Shown here: one piece after another, positions 10,170 through 19,164 of the stretch
How the letters are laid out: each line of letters opens with the position of its first letter
Position numbering within the stretch: the stretch's first letter is position 1
Assembly: GCA_902793335.1 (NCBI GenBank)
Contig: CADBCZ010000021.1
Coordinates: 1-64,000 of the forward strand
Direction: 5' to 3'
DNA: 64,000 nt
DNA from: an uncultured Lachnospiraceae bacterium
Lineage (GTDB): Bacteria; Bacillota; Clostridia; Lachnospirales; Lachnospiraceae
Notes under the pieces: model-generated
What the model was told of the DNA's origin: nothing
The model's input: the letters and a program-made list of their open reading frames with translations, nothing else
The model's database searches: none
Position numbers and translations under genes: made by a program

Positions 10170-10374
10170 TGCTCTGAACATATTGTACAGATTCCATAAG
10201 CATGGTGCTTTGGAGCCGCCGGCACTTAGCGAGCACGAAGTGTGAGTTTAGTACCGTTGCGTGCGACAAGCAGCGAGATCCCCTCTCTCTTAGCGAATGC
10301 GAAGCATGAGGTTAGAGACAGGGCATGCCTTGTGCTGCGTGCCTGCTATGGAACTGTATAATATGTTCAGAGCA
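10170..10374. repeat. long palindromic intergenic element, copy A
   Basis: A 205-bp element in the gap between two minus-strand genes. The outer arms (10170-10198 and 10347-10374) form a near-perfect stem of about 27 bp: TGCTCTGAACATATT..ACAG pairs with CTGTATAATATGTTCAGAGCA, with one G-T pair and one bulged base. The interior shares blocks with the element at 49253-49455: ATTCCATAAGCA, GTGCTTT, GAGCCGCCGG, GCGAAGCATGA and TTAGAGACAGGGCATGCCTTG. A weaker outer pair (GCGAAACTC near 10146 and GAGTTTCTC near 10389) extends the symmetry. It could be a structured RNA or a non-autonomous palindromic mobile element. Confidence 0.75.
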
Positions 10375-10403
10375 AAAGAATATAAAATGAGTTTCTCAAA
10401 CCC

Positions 10404-11642
10404 CTACTCTCTCCTAAGTGCCTCAATCGGACTCATCTTCGCAGCCTTCCTTGCCGGATAGATTCCAAAGAATATTCCGACTGCCGACGAGAACAATGAC
10501 GCAAGAAGAACCGTCTTAACCGAGAGCACCGGTGTAAAACTTACTCCCGGAACAAGTGCACCTATTACCTTTGCAATCATAAATGCCCCTGCTACACCGA
10601 AGAATATTCCCAATATTCCACCAATCAGAGTAATAAATGCAGACTCCGCCAGGAACTGTATCGTTATAGAACCGGTCTTTGCACCGAGTGCCTTTCTGAT
10701 ACCGATTTCTCTTGTACGCTCTGTGACTGACACAAGCATGATATTCATAACACCGATACCACCAACGACAAGTGATACGGAAGCTACAAATGCGACAAAT
10801 GCAGTTATAAGGTTGATAACCTTATTAACCGTCTTCATAATATCATCAAAGCTCTGGAAATAATACACGTCCTTTCCCTTTGCGTGGTGAGCAGTCTCCA
10901 GATATTCAATAACATTATCAGTAATCTTCTTAGCATCGGCATCATCTTCTTTAAGAACATAAAAAGAATACAACTCGGAAGCAACATCGAAACCAAACGC
11001 ATTACTGAATGTATTAATAGGAACTATTATCTGCGCCGTAGGATCAGTTATCATCGAAGTAATCGTATTGTTCTCATCCTTCGATTTCGTAACTCCGATA
11101 ATTGTCAGATTGACATCATACTTTTCATATAAAGTAACAACGATATCCATTCCCACTACATCAGTTGAGCCAAAAAATTTCATTGCATCATCTTCACTGA
11201 TGACACAAATCTTCTTTCCGTCATCAGTTTCTTTTTCATTAAAAGCTCTTCCCTTTACAAAATCGGATTCAAGAAATTCAAATCCATCCTGATCAATACC
11301 AACGAAATTAATAGTAAATTCGTCCTTCTTGGTCTTGGTTTTCCCCTCATAGAAATCCTTACCGGTCGCCGCCTTTACTCCATCCATCTCTCTAATAGCC
11401 TTAAGGTCATCCTGTGTTATCAGATATTTATCATCATAATCGTTAACCACAAACGCTATCTGTCCCTGTCCAAGATCTCCAAGTTCCGAAGTGATCAATT
11501 CCGTTGCACCGTTACCAATAGAAATGATCAGGATAACCGATGAAATACCTATAATAATACCAAGCATGGTAAGGAGCGTTCTTATCTTGTTCGCCCAAAT
11601 ATTCTTGAGCGCCATTTTCACATATTCCAATAATTGTGTCAT
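10404..11642 (-). CDS. MacB-like ABC transporter permease (FtsX type)
   Basis: A 412-residue membrane subunit. TM1 is at about 20-42 (TLLTMLGIIIGISSVILIIS), then a MacB periplasmic-core-type extracytoplasmic domain (about 45-270), then three TMs in the C-terminal FtsX module with VSLVVGGIGVMNIMLVSVTE and TREIGIRKALGA. It ends with the typical ARKAAKMSPIEALRRE. It is the last gene of a three-gene operon, after the ATPase and adaptor. Gram-positive relatives export peptides, lipids or antibiotics; the substrate is unknown here. Confidence 0.9.
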   Translation of the reverse strand: MTQLLEYVKMALKNIWANKIRTLLTMLGIIIGISSVILIISIGNGATELITSELGDLGQGQIAFVVNDYDDKYLITQDDLKAIREMDGVKAATGKDFYEGKTKTKKDEFTINFVGIDQDGFEFLESDFVKGRAFNEKETDDGKKICVISEDDAMKFFGSTDVVGMDIVVTLYEKYDVNLTIIGVTKSKDENNTITSMITDPTAQIIVPINTFSNAFGFDVASELYSFYVLKEDDADAKKITDNVIEYLETAHHAKGKDVYYFQSFDDIMKTVNKVINLITAFVAFVASVSLVVGGIGVMNIMLVSVTERTREIGIRKALGAKTGSITIQFLAESAFITLIGGILGIFFGVAGAFMIAKVIGALVPGVSFTPVLSVKTVLLASLFSSAVGIFFGIYPARKAAKMSPIEALRRE

Positions 11643-11668
11643 AACTTATCCTCTCCACAGCCAACAAA

Positions 11669-13321
11669 CTACTGCATCATTCCTGGCATACCCGGCATCG
11701 CCGCACTGCCCGGAACATACTCATCACCCGGTTTCATATCCTTAGTAACATTTCTGATAACCTTATCGCCCTCTTCGATACCATCGGTAATCTCATAATA
11801 CTCATCTGAATAAATACCAATCGTAACGTCTTTTCTCTGAATCTTATTGTCCTTATCAACCACATATACGTAATCACCTTTTATATCTGTGTTAAGCGAT
11901 TCATAAGGCACGCCAAATGTCTGCTCGCTCTTTCCGACAAATACATATACCTTAGCCGATACACCAATGAAAAGATTCTCATCAGGATTGTTGATGGTTA
12001 TCTTTCCCTGAATACTTCCTCCTGTAGCTGATTGTCCTGTCAAACCTGCTTCCTGGGCAGCAACACGGCTGACATAATCAACCACACCTTCATATTGCTT
12101 GCTTCCGATAACCACACGTGCTTTCTGACCCGGTACGATTGATCCAAGATTATCCTTGGAAATCGTAAACTGTACACCTATCTGATCTGCATCTATATAT
12201 GTAAATAATGTCTGCGTCTCACTGACATATGCTCCCTTTGTTGCTCCGATTGCAGTTACAACACCGTCTTCTTCAGCAACTATTCCTGCAACACCGTCAT
12301 CATATGCTTCCTGTGCGTCATTGACATTCATTTCTGAAAGCTCATTTGCCGCACTTACCTGTGCTTTTGTACTGTCAGATACCGAAACCTCTTTATTAGC
12401 AGATGAGATTGATTTCTGCTCCGCAAGATCCGTCTGTTTTTCTGTAAGCTTCTCTGTCTTCTTATTAAGCTCTTTATTAAGTTCCCTTAGCTCATTCTGA
12501 ATTTTCTTTGTATCTATAAGAGCTTCCTGCTTAACCTCTTCTGTAGTTATATTTTCTGTCGATTCGCCCTTTTCAATAGCCTCTGCGACCTTGGCATTGT
12601 ACTTCTCTTTCGCCTCGACTTTTGCAGCTTCATTAGCAGCCTCAATTTTTGCATTTTTCTCCTGGGCATCAGTAAGCTCATCCTGCTTGCTTACCACTTC
12701 ATCATTTAACTCCTCAACATCATCCTTTAATGATTTCACCTGTTTGTTGATCTTCTTTGCTTTTGAATCGGCTTTGTTTGCCTTTCCCGCTGCCTTGTTA
12801 GCCGCCTCAAATGATTCATTAGATGCCGCTCTTTCAGATCTTGCCTGAATTTTAACCTTGGCTAAATTATCACCCAGGTCTTCTGTGTCAAATGTAAGAA
12901 GAACGTCACCTTTATGGATTGTCTGTCCAACCTCAACATTGATATCATTAACCTTTGCGTTTACAGGAGATGTATAAGCATTTTCCTCAATACCTATTGT
13001 TGTACCTGAAGTTGATATCTCCTGCTCGATATCAATCTTTTCAACCGTATAGAGATCTTCATTACCAGTCTGTTCCATTGCATCTTTCATAGCCGTCTGC
13101 ATTTTTCCCATAGCATTCTTAACAACCACTGCAAAAACAACTCCCAAAACCAGTAATATAATCAGAACAATCGCCCAAACCGGAAATTTTTTCTTTTTTC
13201 CTTTTTTCTTAGTCGCCTTTGCAGAATTAACATAATCAAACCCCTGCTGCGACTCATTACTTTCTGTCATAACTCCTACTGCTTCTTTAAACTCCATGAT
13301 GTTTTCATTTCTCTCGTCCAT
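11669..13321 (-). CDS. HlyD/MacA-type membrane-fusion adaptor protein
   Basis: 550 residues. A cytoplasmic N-terminus and one TM (about 47-66, FPVWAIVLIILLVLGVVFAV) are followed by a lipoyl half-motif (AYTSPVNAKVNDINVEVGQTIHKGD), a very long Lys/Glu/Ala-rich coiled coil (about 165-330), the second lipoyl half (GIVAEEDGVVTAIGATKGAYV), a beta-barrel domain and a Gly/Met/Pro-rich tail. This is the order in MacA/YknX-type adaptors that link the ATPase-permease to the outside. It lies between the ATPase and permease genes, with a 26-bp gap before the permease. Confidence 0.88.
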   Translation of the reverse strand: MDERNENIMEFKEAVGVMTESNESQQGFDYVNSAKATKKKGKKKKFPVWAIVLIILLVLGVVFAVVVKNAMGKMQTAMKDAMEQTGNEDLYTVEKIDIEQEISTSGTTIGIEENAYTSPVNAKVNDINVEVGQTIHKGDVLLTFDTEDLGDNLAKVKIQARSERAASNESFEAANKAAGKANKADSKAKKINKQVKSLKDDVEELNDEVVSKQDELTDAQEKNAKIEAANEAAKVEAKEKYNAKVAEAIEKGESTENITTEEVKQEALIDTKKIQNELRELNKELNKKTEKLTEKQTDLAEQKSISSANKEVSVSDSTKAQVSAANELSEMNVNDAQEAYDDGVAGIVAEEDGVVTAIGATKGAYVSETQTLFTYIDADQIGVQFTISKDNLGSIVPGQKARVVIGSKQYEGVVDYVSRVAAQEAGLTGQSATGGSIQGKITINNPDENLFIGVSAKVYVFVGKSEQTFGVPYESLNTDIKGDYVYVVDKDNKIQRKDVTIGIYSDEYYEITDGIEEGDKVIRNVTKDMKPGDEYVPGSAAMPGMPGMMQ

Positions 13322-13393
13322 TGTCTCCTCCTCATCATTTATTCAAGTTGATAATTGCAAAACTATGTGAACTGTGTTATGCATTCACCTAAT

Positions 13394-14080
13394 TTATTCT
13401 TTAACTGTATCTGACTCTATCTTACCATCCATGATTCTTACAACACGTTTTGCATTGGCTGCTATCCCGTCATCATGAGTGATAAGAACTATTGTATTTC
13501 CCTGATCATTTAATTCATTAAGTATTCTCATAATGTCCTTCGAAGACTTAGAATCCAAATTACCTGTCGGCTCATCCGCCAATATAAGAGGTGGTGTTGC
13601 CGCAATAGCTCTTGCAATCGCAACACGTTGTTGCTGTCCTCCTGACATTTCAGATGGCTTATGCTTCATTCTCTGTGCAAGTCCAACCTTTTCAAGCGCT
13701 TCTTTCGCAAGCCTGTGTCTTGTATTTCTGTCAACATGGCGATATATAAGCGGCAACTCCACATTCTCAATAGCTGTCAGATTCGGTATAAGATTAAACC
13801 CCTGAAATATGAAACCAATATAATTGTTTCTGACCTCAGACAACTCGTTATCTGTCAGTTCCGATACATTTCTACCATTTAATATGTAGGTACCGTGTGT
13901 TGGCACATCAAGGCATCCAAGCATATTCATCAATGTTGATTTACCCGATCCTGAATGTCCGATTATCGCGACAAATTCTCCTTCATGTACCTTGAAGCTC
14001 ACACCGTCAAGTGCGTGTACTTCATTTTCTCCCGGATTGTATATCTTATACATATCCGAAACGTCAATCAACGCATCCAT
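13394..14080 (-). CDS. ABC transporter ATP-binding protein (MacB/LolD type)
   Basis: 228 residues with Walker [10 protein letters not shown] (about 41-49), Q-loop FQGFNL, signature [15 protein letters not shown], Walker [12 protein letters not shown] and H-loop ITHDD. The sequence type is the LolD/MacB/YknY clade that pairs with FtsX-fold permeases. It is the first gene of the operon, with a possible response-regulator box about 105 bp upstream (14185-14201). Confidence 0.93.
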   Translation of the reverse strand: MDALIDVSDMYKIYNPGENEVHALDGVSFKVHEGEFVAIIGHSGSGKSTLMNMLGCLDVPTHGTYILNGRNVSELTDNELSEVRNNYIGFIFQGFNLIPNLTAIENVELPLIYRHVDRNTRHRLAKEALEKVGLAQRMKHKPSEMSGGQQQRVAIARAIAATPPLILADEPTGNLDSKSSKDIMRILNELNDQGNTIVLITHDDGIAANAKRVVRIMDGKIESDTVKE

Positions 14081-14184
14081 ATCATTATCCGCCTTTCCAA
14101 ATTAGTAATATGTAAATGATCAACATACAACAAGCATATAATTATCAACTATAACATTGCTTTCTTACCATTTTAATAGATAAA

Positions 14185-14201
14185 CCTTAACCTTACCTTA
14201 A
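14185..14201 (-). promoter_or_regulatory. direct-repeat box upstream of the ABC efflux operon
   Basis: Minus strand: TTAAGG-TAAGG-TTAAGG, two identical hexamers with an 11-bp period, followed by a possible -10 (TAAAAT, about 14175-14170). Direct repeats at one helical turn are typical for OmpR/PhoB-family response regulators, which often control MacAB-like efflux operons. No regulator gene is adjacent. Confidence 0.4.
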
Positions 14202-14326
14202 TTGTATCTATTGGCATCCATCTCATATTATACATTAAAAAATGCATAACTACAAATTAATTATTGATTAAATATTCATTATTTTTTGTAAAATACATAC
14301 TAAAAAAACAGCAACGCAAATAATTG

Positions 14327-14355
14327 TTGACAAAACGAAAGAACACATTTACCTT
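14327..14355 (+). promoter_or_regulatory. possible promoter of the SPFH gene
   Basis: A perfect TTGACA (14327-14332), with a 17-bp spacer to a weak TACCTT (14350-14355), 45 bp before the start codon. The rest of 14081-14399 is AT-rich divergent regulatory DNA with no other clear element. Confidence 0.4.
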
Positions 14356-14399
14356 TAAATTACAGGAACATACCCGCTTTATCTGAAAGGAGTATTGCT

Positions 14400-15341
14400 A
14401 TGGGAATAATCAGGGCAGCTGCAGGTTCACTTGATGGAATGTATCAGGATATATGGAGAGAATTCTTTTATTGTCCTTCTCTTGAGGGCGATACACTAAT
14501 GGTGCGTGTTAAAAAAACCGTAGGCGAAAACAGTGGCAATACCGGTAATGATGATGTTATATCCAATAAATCTGTCATAGCGGTAAATGACGGTCAGGCT
14601 GCAATCGTTGTATCACAAGGTAAAGTAATTGCAGTATATGAAGATCCGGGAGAGCATGTTTTTGAAGACCCGGCACATTCCGGACTTAAAGGAGCTGCAA
14701 AAGAATTTGGCAGGCGATTCACATTTGCAGGCGATGCTCCTCCGATTACTCAAAGAGTATATGTTATAAATACAAAAGAGATAATGGGGAAAAAACTGAA
14801 ATCAGAAGGTGCGATACCGGTTCATATCAGAGACAAAAACACCGGACTTTCCATAGATGGCACCGTCAGCATTTCCGGCACTTATTCTTACAGGATAGCC
14901 GACCCGGCACGTTTCTACAAATTTGCAGGACCTGCAGGAGACAAGGCATGGAATAATCGCTATTTAAGCTCACAGATGGATTCAGAGATGAAAACCGCGC
15001 TTCAACCCGCATTGTACCAGCTGACTAGCGAAGGCGTTCGCCCAAACGAAATCCCGGCATACTCGGAAAAGCTCGGCGAATTGATAGAGGATATAGTATC
15101 AAAAAAATGGTGCGAAGGCAGAGGCATCGAGATTGTATCAATCGCACTTGGAGTGATAACGCCTAGCGATACAAAACTTGTGCAGGACATTCAATATGCC
15201 GCTACACTTGCTGGCAAAGCCTATGATTTTTTTGAGATAACAGACGAAGCTGCCATCAAGGCAGGAGTATGGAGATGTGCTTGCGGTGCATACACCACAG
15301 AAGATATATGCCCTCTGTGCAACCATAGAAAAAACCAATAA
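14400..15341 (+). CDS. SPFH-domain protein with C-terminal zinc ribbon
   Basis: 313 residues. The N-terminus (DGMYQDIWREFFYCPSL) and the core (about 55-280) match the bacterial virion-core-protein-like SPFH/YdjI family. A Cys4 zinc ribbon closes the protein (CACGAYTTEDICPLCNHRK, about 293-311). There is no signal peptide or TM. Relatives form large homo-oligomeric, membrane-associated assemblies of uncertain role, often encoded near TIM44-like or phage-shock-like genes. That fits the TIM44-like genes converging from the right (15403-16538). AAAGGAG precedes the ATG. Confidence 0.82.
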   Translation: MGIIRAAAGSLDGMYQDIWREFFYCPSLEGDTLMVRVKKTVGENSGNTGNDDVISNKSVIAVNDGQAAIVVSQGKVIAVYEDPGEHVFEDPAHSGLKGAAKEFGRRFTFAGDAPPITQRVYVINTKEIMGKKLKSEGAIPVHIRDKNTGLSIDGTVSISGTYSYRIADPARFYKFAGPAGDKAWNNRYLSSQMDSEMKTALQPALYQLTSEGVRPNEIPAYSEKLGELIEDIVSKKWCEGRGIEIVSIALGVITPSDTKLVQDIQYAATLAGKAYDFFEITDEAAIKAGVWRCACGAYTTEDICPLCNHRKNQ

Positions 15342-15358
15342 ACAATTCTTATAACTAC

Positions 15359-15385
15359 AAAGATCGCAGCACACAACTGCGACCT
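15359..15385. terminator. hairpin between converging genes
   Basis: AAGATCGCAG / CTGCGACCTT stem, 9 of 10 paired, with a 7-nt loop, then TATTATATA. It lies between the SPFH stop and the end of the minus-strand gene at 15403. Termination in both directions is plausible, though the T-run is weak. Confidence 0.4.
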
Positions 15386-15402
15386 TATTATATACCGATA
15401 AA

Positions 15403-15951
15403 TCATATCTGTTTCCACTTCACATTATCCTTAAACAGGAATGTTTGGCAGAACTTACAATTTCCCTTTTCATCAGGAGTAAATGGACCACCGCAGGTAG
15501 GACACATCTTCTCTTGTGAAACCACCGCATCCTCTTTTCGAAAACGATTAGGATAGCGCACGCGTGTAAATGTTGCCTTATAATCCTGCACATCTTTTTT
15601 GATAGTAAGGCTTCCGGCATTTATACCCTCTAACATAATGCGATAGATTGGAACTTTGATTTTCAATATTGTGTCTTTCTCCGTATTTTTAATGGAACGG
15701 ATATCTATTGTTCCCAGCCACATATCAATCAGATCAGTATTTCTTTCCCTTGCAATTATGCTTTCATACACATCCTGTCTGAAATCATTTTCAGAAAAGC
15801 GCACAATCTTTTGTTTCTTTTTGTTATTAACTCCGGAACCGATAGCCTTGTGGTTTCTAAAATATATAGACCATCCGATAAGTCCACGGAACACAAGTTT
15901 TTGCGGTTCTATCTCTAGCGACTCGATCTGCCAGCAAGCTTTCTGCCCCAT
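15403..15951 (-). CDS. TIM44-like/zinc-ribbon protein, downstream part (probably split gene)
   Basis: A 182-residue frame. Residues about 5-130 look like the C-terminal half of a TIM44-like alpha/beta domain (CWQIESLEIEPQKLVFRGLI, then DMWLGTIDIRSI). A Cys4 ribbon follows near the end (CPTCGGPF then CKFCQTF). The ATG comes directly after a TAA in its own frame and overlaps the upstream gene by 37 bp. One extra G in the GGGG tract (15949-15946) would read through as DKWGQKACWQIES and join this frame to the upstream one. I therefore read it as the 3' part of a frameshifted gene, with translational coupling as the alternative. Confidence 0.7.
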   Translation of the reverse strand: MGQKACWQIESLEIEPQKLVFRGLIGWSIYFRNHKAIGSGVNNKKKQKIVRFSENDFRQDVYESIIARERNTDLIDMWLGTIDIRSIKNTEKDTILKIKVPIYRIMLEGINAGSLTIKKDVQDYKATFTRVRYPNRFRKEDAVVSQEKMCPTCGGPFTPDEKGNCKFCQTFLFKDNVKWKQI

Positions 15952-16538
15952 TTATCTCTTTGTGCAGCTTTGACCCTATCTTCCTGCTTAAGTCTTCTAG
16001 ACATTGAAAAACCAAACTTAACAGACGGATAATAGTTTTGGGAAATTACTCTTCCACTTCCCACTTCAATAAACTGTTCAACCATCGACGCATTAATTTC
16101 CGCAGCGCCCCATTCTTTTCCGCCCTGATCCCACTTTCTAAAAGTATGACCTTTTCCGGTTTTCTCAGCTCTAACATCAACAAACCGAATCTTCCTGCTT
16201 ATTCCATTGCCGCTTAGGATTTGCCTTGTGTTTTCTATCCTTTTATGAAGGTTTGCGCCCATCCTGTACTGGGTATCTTTATTCTCGGGTCTCTCATAAA
16301 GTACCAGTATATCTTCTATATACTTAGAAAGTTCCTTGACAGATTTATTTTTCTTATCAAACACCACACCTTCAGGCAATGCCAAAGCGGACTTGATATT
16401 GCCTGATTTACAATACATGCGGAATAATATATTTACCAGATATCCCAACAAAATAAGGAAATCTATAGCCACCAGCAAAATAAATGCTACCATCAGCAGC
16501 AAGCCAAGCAACGCCAGCAAGCCAAGTAAAGTATCCAT
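15915..16538 (-). CDS. TIM44-like membrane protein, upstream part (probably split gene)
   Basis: A 207-residue frame with an N-terminal hydrophobic segment (about 3-38, LLGLLALLGLLLMVAFILLV and onward), a soluble linker, and the start of a TIM44-like domain (GKEWGAAEINASMVEQFIEV). It ends abruptly at KLAGRSSR where the frame changes. Together with the 182-residue frame it would make one protein of about 380 residues: TM, linker, TIM44-like domain, zinc ribbon. It starts 2 bp after the previous gene in a minus-strand operon. Confidence 0.7.
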   Translation of the reverse strand: MDTLLGLLALLGLLLMVAFILLVAIDFLILLGYLVNILFRMYCKSGNIKSALALPEGVVFDKKNKSVKELSKYIEDILVLYERPENKDTQYRMGANLHKRIENTRQILSGNGISRKIRFVDVRAEKTGKGHTFRKWDQGGKEWGAAEINASMVEQFIEVGSGRVISQNYYPSVKFGFSMSRRLKQEDRVKAAQRDKWGRKLAGRSSR

Positions 16539-16540
16539 AA

Positions 16541-17287
16541 TTATTCTCCTTCTGTCTCGCCATTATTCTTAAGTGTCTCACGTTCTTTCTTACTCGCTTC
16601 ACGTTGTTCTTTTTCAGCCTGACGCTCGGCTTTAGCCTTGGCGCGTTTTCTGCCTTTGACATCAGTCGCGATGATAACAGCACCTATCAAAATAAGAATC
16701 AGCCATATACACACTATAGCCATTATATTAGTCTTATTGTTTTCTCCCGCAACATCAACCGATTTGTAATACTTAACAGACTCTATCTCACCCTTCTTGC
16801 TCTTGATATAGAAAGTACCTTCAACAACCGAAGGTGTATAAGTATACTCATAGGTCTTATCACCACTCTTTTCAGTTTCATGCTCTTTAGGAAGTTCATG
16901 CACTTTTGAAAAAGGAACATTCACATCATCCAAAAGAAGTTCCTCACAATCATGCTCTTCTATTGAAACGGTCTCTCTTGTGGTTTCATACTTATCCTTA
17001 TCCTCGTTATAGACCTCTTCCTCACGTTCAACCTCTAGCCTGATCTTTATGTATTTGTCTTTTGCATCCTCAACCGTCACCGGGTCAACCGCGGATATAC
17101 TACCGGTGTATATCGCTCTTTCACCTTCTTGTCCCTTTAAGAAACTGCCAACAGTCATGCCACCCGAAATCTTAGTAGCGCTATCAATATCAGCAGTCTC
17201 CCGCTTGTTAAATGCACGCATACCGGCAGTTGATGCCATTCCCAATAAAAACAGGACAATCACTACCAATATTTTTTTAGCACTCAT
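16541..17287 (-). CDS. two-TM membrane protein of unknown function
   Basis: 248 residues. A signal-anchor lies at about 4-24 ([20 protein letters not shown]), then an extracytoplasmic beta-rich domain rich in Glu/Lys (about 45-185), a second TM (about 189-209, [20 protein letters not shown]) and a charged cytoplasmic tail ([19 protein letters not shown]). The layout resembles bacterial GIDE/TMEM43-like proteins, but I cannot confirm the family. It overlaps deoC by 4 bp (ATGA) and is followed after 2 bp by the TIM44-like gene, so the products may act together at the membrane. Confidence 0.7.
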   Translation of the reverse strand: MSAKKILVVIVLFLLGMASTAGMRAFNKRETADIDSATKISGGMTVGSFLKGQEGERAIYTGSISAVDPVTVEDAKDKYIKIRLEVEREEEVYNEDKDKYETTRETVSIEEHDCEELLLDDVNVPFSKVHELPKEHETEKSGDKTYEYTYTPSVVEGTFYIKSKKGEIESVKYYKSVDVAGENNKTNIMAIVCIWLILILIGAVIIATDVKGRKRAKAKAERQAEKEQREASKKERETLKNNGETEGE

Positions 17288-17994
17288 TTATTATGCTCCT
17301 CAACTATTGCAATCGTAGCAGAAGTTCCAAGTCTGTCAGCTCCCGCATCAATCATTGCCTTAGCTGTCTCATAATTTCTGATTCCGCCTGATGCTTTAAC
17401 TCTTACTCCGGGCCATGTCTTTCCTGTCTCTTTCTCAAGAGCTGCAGTCTTAGCATCTACGGTCTTTCTCATAAGTGCTACATCCTCAGCTGTTGCACCA
17501 CCTGTAGAGAAACCTGTTGAAGTCTTAACAAAATCCGCACCTGCCTCAACAGATACTTCGCAGGCAAGAACTTTCTCTTCCTCGGTAAGAAGGCATGTCT
17601 CAATAATTACTTTAAGGATTGCTTCCTGTCCTGTAGTGTTGTTGCGGCACACCTCTTTGACCTCTTCGATATCCTCTTTTACAAGGTCCCAGTCACCATC
17701 TTTGATGGCGCCTACATTTATTACCATATCAATCTCTGTAGCACCATCTTCAATAGCAGTGAGTGTCTCCATCTTCTTAGCCATTGTGCTCATTGCACCA
17801 AGAGGAAATCCGATAACTGTACATACATCAATATCAGTATCGATAAGCATTGATGATACCTGTTTTGTTCTTGCGCTGTTAACGCATACCGATGCAAAAT
17901 TATACTGAATCGCCTCTCTCACAATCTTATTAACATCCTCGCTTGATGCGTCTGCCTTTAAAATAGTGTGATCAAAATACTTTGAAAATTCCAT
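17284..17994 (-). CDS. deoC: deoxyribose-phosphate aldolase
   Basis: A 236-residue class I aldolase that splits 2-deoxyribose-5-phosphate into glyceraldehyde-3-phosphate and acetaldehyde. It shows the DeoC pattern: [57 protein letters not shown], and the Schiff-base Lys in [19 protein letters not shown]-type site precedes it. It sits in the middle of a minus-strand gene run without other deo genes. The dead nucleoside importer at 53962-56915 would have supplied its pathway. Confidence 0.95.
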   Translation of the reverse strand: MEFSKYFDHTILKADASSEDVNKIVREAIQYNFASVCVNSARTKQVSSMLIDTDIDVCTVIGFPLGAMSTMAKKMETLTAIEDGATEIDMVINVGAIKDGDWDLVKEDIEEVKEVCRNNTTGQEAILKVIIETCLLTEEEKVLACEVSVEAGADFVKTSTGFSTGGATAEDVALMRKTVDAKTAALEKETGKTWPGVRVKASGGIRNYETAKAMIDAGADRLGTSATIAIVEEHNK

Positions 17995-18008
17995 GTTTTT
18001 CTCCTCCT

Positions 18009-18866
18009 TTAAATACCTATTGCTGACTTGGCAAGTTTGTCAGCCATTTCATTATATTTATCGCCTGTATGGGCGGTAACTTTCTTAAATGTTATCTTAA
18101 TCTTCTCACGTTGTTCTTTCACGAACTGCTTGTAACGAATCGTTCCCGGCTTGTTCGCCTTCCAGATATCGTTAGCCCATTTCTCTATTCCTTCGTAATC
18201 GTAATATATTTCAACCTCCTTATATCCATGCTCAATTGCCCACTTAATAGCAGTCTCACTACCCAATATCTCACCGGCAACATTTCTCATGGAAACATAG
18301 TCCTCATCATTCCCACTGCCGTTAAGCTCAACTACTTCATCAGGAAGAAGTATCACGCAACCATAGGCATATCGACCTTGCGAGTGTTCGTAACTGCCGT
18401 CAACGTAAGCCTTAATAGAACCAGCACCTGCTTTTATTTCATTAGTTTCTTTTTTCTCCTCAACTGCATCATAATCCACAATCCAATTATCTTCTATCTC
18501 TTTTTCAAGCTTCTTAAACAAATTATAATAATCATTTTTTGTTCGATTTATAATGTCTTGTGCTATGTCTTTATTATACGCATGTGCTACGTTATTTCTT
18601 GATACCAATGCATCTAACCACAGCTTTTCATCATCAATCATATTTGCCGCAAACGCTGTTTTGAGAATAAGCTTCGGTGATCCCGTTTTACTTTCCGAGT
18701 AACCATTATCCTCCAACACTTCTTTCATAGCTTTCCAGGATTGTTCAAAACAAATTTCGTACAAACCCACCAATCCAGCCATCTCAACATTTCCATATGG
18801 TTCTTTATAATCAAAAATATCCTTTAAATTATGCAAACTGCGTTTGAAGTTTTCATATTTTTTCAT
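18009..18866 (-). CDS. HEPN (HI0074-like) domain fused to type I RNase H
   Basis: 285 residues with two clear halves. Residues 1-130 are a helical nucleotidyltransferase substrate-binding/HEPN domain of the HI0074 type: [31 protein letters not shown], and the HEPN motif R-x4-H in [13 protein letters not shown] (R90, H95). After a charged linker (131-147), residues 148-285 are a type I RNase H with all four acidic residues: D156 (AYVDGSY), E199 ([10 protein letters not shown]), D223 (YYDYEG) and D276 ([11 protein letters not shown]), plus the catalytic-loop H266. It overlaps the upstream nucleotidyltransferase by 14 bp, the normal order of a MNT-HEPN toxin-antitoxin pair. The added RNase H suggests an RNA or RNA-DNA hybrid target. 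Activity is not known. Confidence 0.85.
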   Translation of the reverse strand: MKKYENFKRSLHNLKDIFDYKEPYGNVEMAGLVGLYEICFEQSWKAMKEVLEDNGYSESKTGSPKLILKTAFAANMIDDEKLWLDALVSRNNVAHAYNKDIAQDIINRTKNDYYNLFKKLEKEIEDNWIVDYDAVEEKKETNEIKAGAGSIKAYVDGSYEHSQGRYAYGCVILLPDEVVELNGSGNDEDYVSMRNVAGEILGSETAIKWAIEHGYKEVEIYYDYEGIEKWANDIWKANKPGTIRYKQFVKEQREKIKITFKKVTAHTGDKYNEMADKLAKSAIGI

Positions 18867-19155
18867 AAATAACTATTCCTTCCTTTTCAATGGATTTACG
18901 AAGATCCTCATCCACCGGTCTATTCAAGTCTACAACGTCAAATTTAAGCAGTGTATGAACATCTTCATCAATACATAAAATAAATTCACTTGAATCACCA
19001 CCATAAAAAGCCAAATCTATATCACTTTTTTTCTTATAATCTCCTCTTGCACGTGAACCAAATATAACTATTTTATCTACTCCATAAAACTGAGCATACG
19101 ATTTTATTTCATTTATCAAATTATTATCAAGTCCAGTATTAGCAAATTTATCCAT
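18853..19155 (-). CDS. minimal nucleotidyltransferase (MntA-like)
   Basis: A 100-residue polymerase-beta-fold protein with the MNT signature: G33-S34 in IFGSRARGDY and the metal-binding D45-x-D47 in KKKSDIDLAF, with a third acidic residue near 73-76 (KFDVVDLNR). In characterised MntA-HepT pairs this enzyme AMPylates the HEPN toxin and so inactivates it. Here the partner is the overlapping HEPN-RNase H fusion. There is no signal peptide or TM. The next gene upstream ends 9 bp away. Confidence 0.9.
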   Translation of the reverse strand: MDKFANTGLDNNLINEIKSYAQFYGVDKIVIFGSRARGDYKKKSDIDLAFYGGDSSEFILCIDEDVHTLLKFDVVDLNRPVDEDLRKSIEKEGIVIYEKI

Positions 19156-19164
19156 AACAACTCC

